A stretch of DNA of 7,429 nt from Oscillospiraceae bacterium (GTDB lineage: Bacteria; Bacillota; Clostridia; Oscillospirales; Acutalibacteraceae). The position numbers and the translations under genes are program-made. Location of the stretch: assembly GCA_031267335.1 (NCBI GenBank), contig JAIRZH010000069.1:1-7429 (forward strand), read 5' to 3'. Below, piece by piece: positions 5,456 through 7,429 of this stretch. The notes beneath the pieces are model-generated. The model did not search any database, was not told the origin of the DNA, and was given only the letters and a program-made list of their open reading frames with translations. Position 1 is the stretch's first letter. Every line of letters begins with the position of its first letter.

Positions 5456-7129
5456 TTAGAATGTAGAATTTGTGACTTTTTCAACAACCTTCGCGAAGTC
5501 TTCGCAATCTTCAACATTAAACGTCTTAATATATGATGGCCAGTTTAAATCTTTAACATGATCTTTTCGGCAATCACTACCTAAAAAAGCATTTATAATT
5601 ACAGTAACACCGCTGCCTACTATTTCTTTTTCTAGTTCGTTTAATACATTTAAGTGATGAATAAGTGGAATAAAAAACGCCCCTATACCTAAAAATGGCA
5701 CGCAAATAGTTTTTAATTTATTTAATTTTGCGTAAAGTAAAATAAATTTATAATATCTGCGTAAATTGGCTTCTATACAATCGAATTTTAATTTCTGTGA
5801 CTGAATATTATCATATTTTTTATCGATATGTTTATACCAATCAATAAGATTGTTAAAAGAAGCGTAAATAATTAGGTTGCTTAAACAGATTTTTTCGTAC
5901 AAGGTTTTTTTGATAGGCTTAATGTTTATCACAACTGGTGAATGTCTGATACAAATGGCAGTAAATTTACCATCATTTTCTTTATTCGCAAAAGAATTTT
6001 GTAAATCTTTAATCATCGCAAAGCCATTTTTGGTTTGGACTCCAAATTTACCTAAAAGATTAAAATCATTTCCACAACCATCATATTGGATTAATTCTTC
6101 CAAAGGATCTCCTCGAAAAAATGGAAAATATCCTTTTCTGGCATTTAACAAATTCAATAAAACCATGTTTGCAAAATAATGTTTCGTCATTATAATTTGC
6201 CCTTGGCGGTCAGGAACGTATTCAGCTGTATTAAAATATTTTTTACCATAATACCAACAATAATCATTGAAAACAGTTCCCTTGCGTACTTGCGTTGTGG
6301 TACCATTAAAATCAGATGCCACACCAAAAGCTCCCACTTCGTCTCCTTTTACTTCTGAAATATCAATTGGCTTAATTTTGTGATTAGCATAAATTATTAC
6401 AATTCTGCCATTTATTTCAGAAGGAAAAAGTGAGATATTTTGATTTTTTAATTCCAAATCCTGCAAAGTAATTAATTCAAAATAACCGGCAGGAAAAAAT
6501 TCATAATCGGCAGAAAAAAATTTATTATTATTTTTTATAAAAATAAGGCCTTTCCAAAAACCATCTGTAACCTGAAAAAAATATTGTTTTATATTTTCGT
6601 AAAGTAACATTTCATTTCGTATCATTTGAAATTCAAATCTACGACCAGCAAGATTATCAAAAGGATTATCAAATTGTTGATAAGAAAATTTATATTTTTT
6701 TAGATAATCTAATGCTTGTTCACTCGTGATAGTATTTACACAATTAGAATTAAACATTACATACGATAAATCTTCGGAACCTGGATAAATGGTTTGAAGG
6801 TCAATATGTTCTGTTTCAATAGGCGAAGTCTTAGAAGTAATTTTCTGTTCACTTTCTACTAATGGATACGTAGGCGTAGATTCGTGAACATCTTCTTTTA
6901 AATTATTTTTTTTAAAAAAATGTAATAAAAACGATAAAGACGTAAAAACTATTCCTGAAAGCAAAATTTTTCGCTTGTTCGCTTTATTTATAAGTATTTT
7001 TTTATTGTTATCACTTTTATTTTTGCCGTTAATAACAGAAACAGAATTATTACCAGAAATATTATTAACAAATAACGAAACTATAAAAACTATGCTTAAA
7101 AATTTTTTAAAAACTTTTCTATAAATCAT
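5456..7129 (-). CDS. Exported or membrane-anchored protein of unknown function, possibly macrodomain-like C terminus
   Basis: I do not recognise this 557-residue protein. The start ATG at 7129 is well supported by AGGA 7 bases upstream (7137-7140). Residues 1-26 look like a signal peptide: basic MIYRKVFKK, a hydrophobic run 10-21, then polar NNISGN. A Lys/Asn-rich linker follows, then a second hydrophobic segment (about 55-72). The remaining 485 residues are a globular mix of strands and helices with several Cys. Tentatively, residues 385-520 follow a macrodomain C-terminal pattern: a strand (AICIRH), a long helix with LRRYYKFILLYAKLN (456-470), then TICVPFLGIGAFFIP (474-488), resembling the strand-glycine loop of ADP-ribose binders, and a last strand VTVIINAF (508-515). 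GAFGVASDFNG (266-276) could be the degenerate front loop. The Gly-rich catalytic loop of PARG-type enzymes is not evident. It stands alone, convergent with carA. The frame is intact, so it is probably expressed. Confidence 0.8.
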   Translation of the reverse strand: MIYRKVFKKFLSIVFIVSLFVNNISGNNSVSVINGKNKSDNNKKILINKANKRKILLSGIVFTSLSFLLHFFKKNNLKEDVHESTPTYPLVESEQKITSKTSPIETEHIDLQTIYPGSEDLSYVMFNSNCVNTITSEQALDYLKKYKFSYQQFDNPFDNLAGRRFEFQMIRNEMLLYENIKQYFFQVTDGFWKGLIFIKNNNKFFSADYEFFPAGYFELITLQDLELKNQNISLFPSEINGRIVIIYANHKIKPIDISEVKGDEVGAFGVASDFNGTTTQVRKGTVFNDYCWYYGKKYFNTAEYVPDRQGQIIMTKHYFANMVLLNLLNARKGYFPFFRGDPLEELIQYDGCGNDFNLLGKFGVQTKNGFAMIKDLQNSFANKENDGKFTAICIRHSPVVINIKPIKKTLYEKICLSNLIIYASFNNLIDWYKHIDKKYDNIQSQKLKFDCIEANLRRYYKFILLYAKLNKLKTICVPFLGIGAFFIPLIHHLNVLNELEKEIVGSGVTVIINAFLGSDCRKDHVKDLNWPSYIKTFNVEDCEDFAKVVEKVTNSTF

Positions 7130-7180
7130 GATATTATCCTAAATTTAAATAATTTCGAAATGCCATAAAATAAAACTAAG

Positions 7181-7192
7181 AGTCTATTCTCA
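7181..7192. repeat. Degenerate element terminus upstream of the 5456-7129 gene
   Basis: AGTCTATTCTCA matches the first 12 bases of the 3009-3194 element (AGCCTGTTCTCA) at 10 positions. No partner end or hairpin core was found to its right before the direct repeats at 7264, so it may be a solo or decayed end. It lies within the likely upstream region of the minus-strand gene. Confidence 0.35.
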
Positions 7193-7263
7193 TGTTTTAA
7201 TTTTATGCTTAATTAAATTTAAAAATCAACTCTTAGATTATCTCTGAGTGTTATCTGGAAATT

Positions 7264-7347
7264 ATTTTATGTCCACCACTTTTAGGTAAGCTTAAGTGCT
7301 TATCTAATGCCTAATTTTATGTCCACCACTTTTAGGTAAGCTTAAGT
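7264..7347. repeat. Direct repeat with 50-bp period
   Basis: A 34-base sequence at 7264-7297 recurs exactly at 7314-7347. Each copy contains TGTCCACCACTTTTAGG and AAGCTTAAGT. The first copy also starts a hairpin: TTAGGTAAGC (7282-7291) pairs with GCTTATCTAA (7298-7307) around TTAAGT with one G-T pair. Repeated roughly 20-50-base blocks near a terminus beginning TG are a feature of some insertion-sequence ends (the IS21 family has multiple terminal repeats). No transposase is inside the window, so that assignment is only a suggestion. Confidence 0.7.
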
Positions 7348-7369
7348 TCTTTTCAAAGCCTTATTATTT

Positions 7370-7400
7370 GTACCCATTTCTTTAGAAAAGAAACGGGTAC
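7370..7400. repeat. Strong 14-bp hairpin near the right edge
   Basis: GTACCCATTTCTTT (7370-7383) and AAAGAAACGGGTAC (7387-7400) pair around AGA with a single A-C mismatch. The last 30 bases (7400-7429) are much richer in G+C than the rest of the window and partly repeat the motif CAAAGAAAC. No gene can be supported here; a short open frame runs in from the right edge on the minus strand but is too short to call. Probably part of a dispersed repeat or mobile element continuing beyond the window. Confidence 0.6.
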
Positions 7401-7429
7401 TCCCAAAGAAACAGCGGCTTACGGTGGCT

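Noticed and set aside
5877..6179. Plus-strand open frame of 100 codons
   Set aside because: It is antisense to the 5456-7129 gene, which has the better start site and composition.
7370..7400. Rho-independent terminator
   Set aside because: The stem is strong but no supported gene ends here and no T-run follows either arm.

Overview
The window is about 70-75% A+T and carries five convincing, functionally named genes plus one long unassigned gene, separated by AT-rich spacers that hold short repeats. Three genes (yqfD, yqfC, ylbJ/spoVV) belong to families found essentially only in endospore-forming Firmicutes, so the source is a member of the Clostridia/Bacilli. The motif wording, the low GC and the many miniature repeats would suit a Clostridia (Oscillospiraceae-like) lineage with a small or eroding genome, possibly host-associated. 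That placement is an inference from style, not a database match.

Layout. Positions 1-251 hold one truncated copy of a short hairpin repeat plus degenerate repeat ends. Positions 252-2960 are a sporulation block: yqfD on the minus strand, and yqfC then ylbJ on the plus strand, sharing a 134-bp divergent spacer. Positions 2961-3314 hold a complete 186-bp miniature inverted-repeat element (MITE-like), inverted relative to the copy at the left edge, so inverted repeats bracket the sporulation block. Positions 3315-4058 (minus) encode a CvpA-family membrane protein with a TTG start. carA (carbamoyl-phosphate synthase small subunit) is divergent from it. Directly after the carA stop codon lies a second 147-bp miniature element with terminal inverted repeats and a 5-bp CTTAA target duplication. 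Positions 5456-7129 (minus) encode a 557-residue protein with a signal-peptide-like N terminus, a second hydrophobic segment and a C-terminal region that tentatively resembles a macrodomain. The right edge (7130-7429) has no supportable complete gene. It holds a 50-bp-period direct repeat and a strong hairpin, possibly the end of a larger mobile element beyond the window.

How the genes fit together. YqfC, YqfD and YlbJ act in the mother cell during spore formation; YlbJ (SpoVV) is the dipicolinic acid transporter in Bacillus subtilis. CarA supplies ammonia from glutamine for carbamoyl phosphate, but its usual partner carB is not next to it. There is no sign of one large coherent novel system. 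The less ordinary content is the miniature-element population, including a hairpin whose two copies differ by a compensatory base-pair change, and the exported or membrane-anchored unassigned protein.
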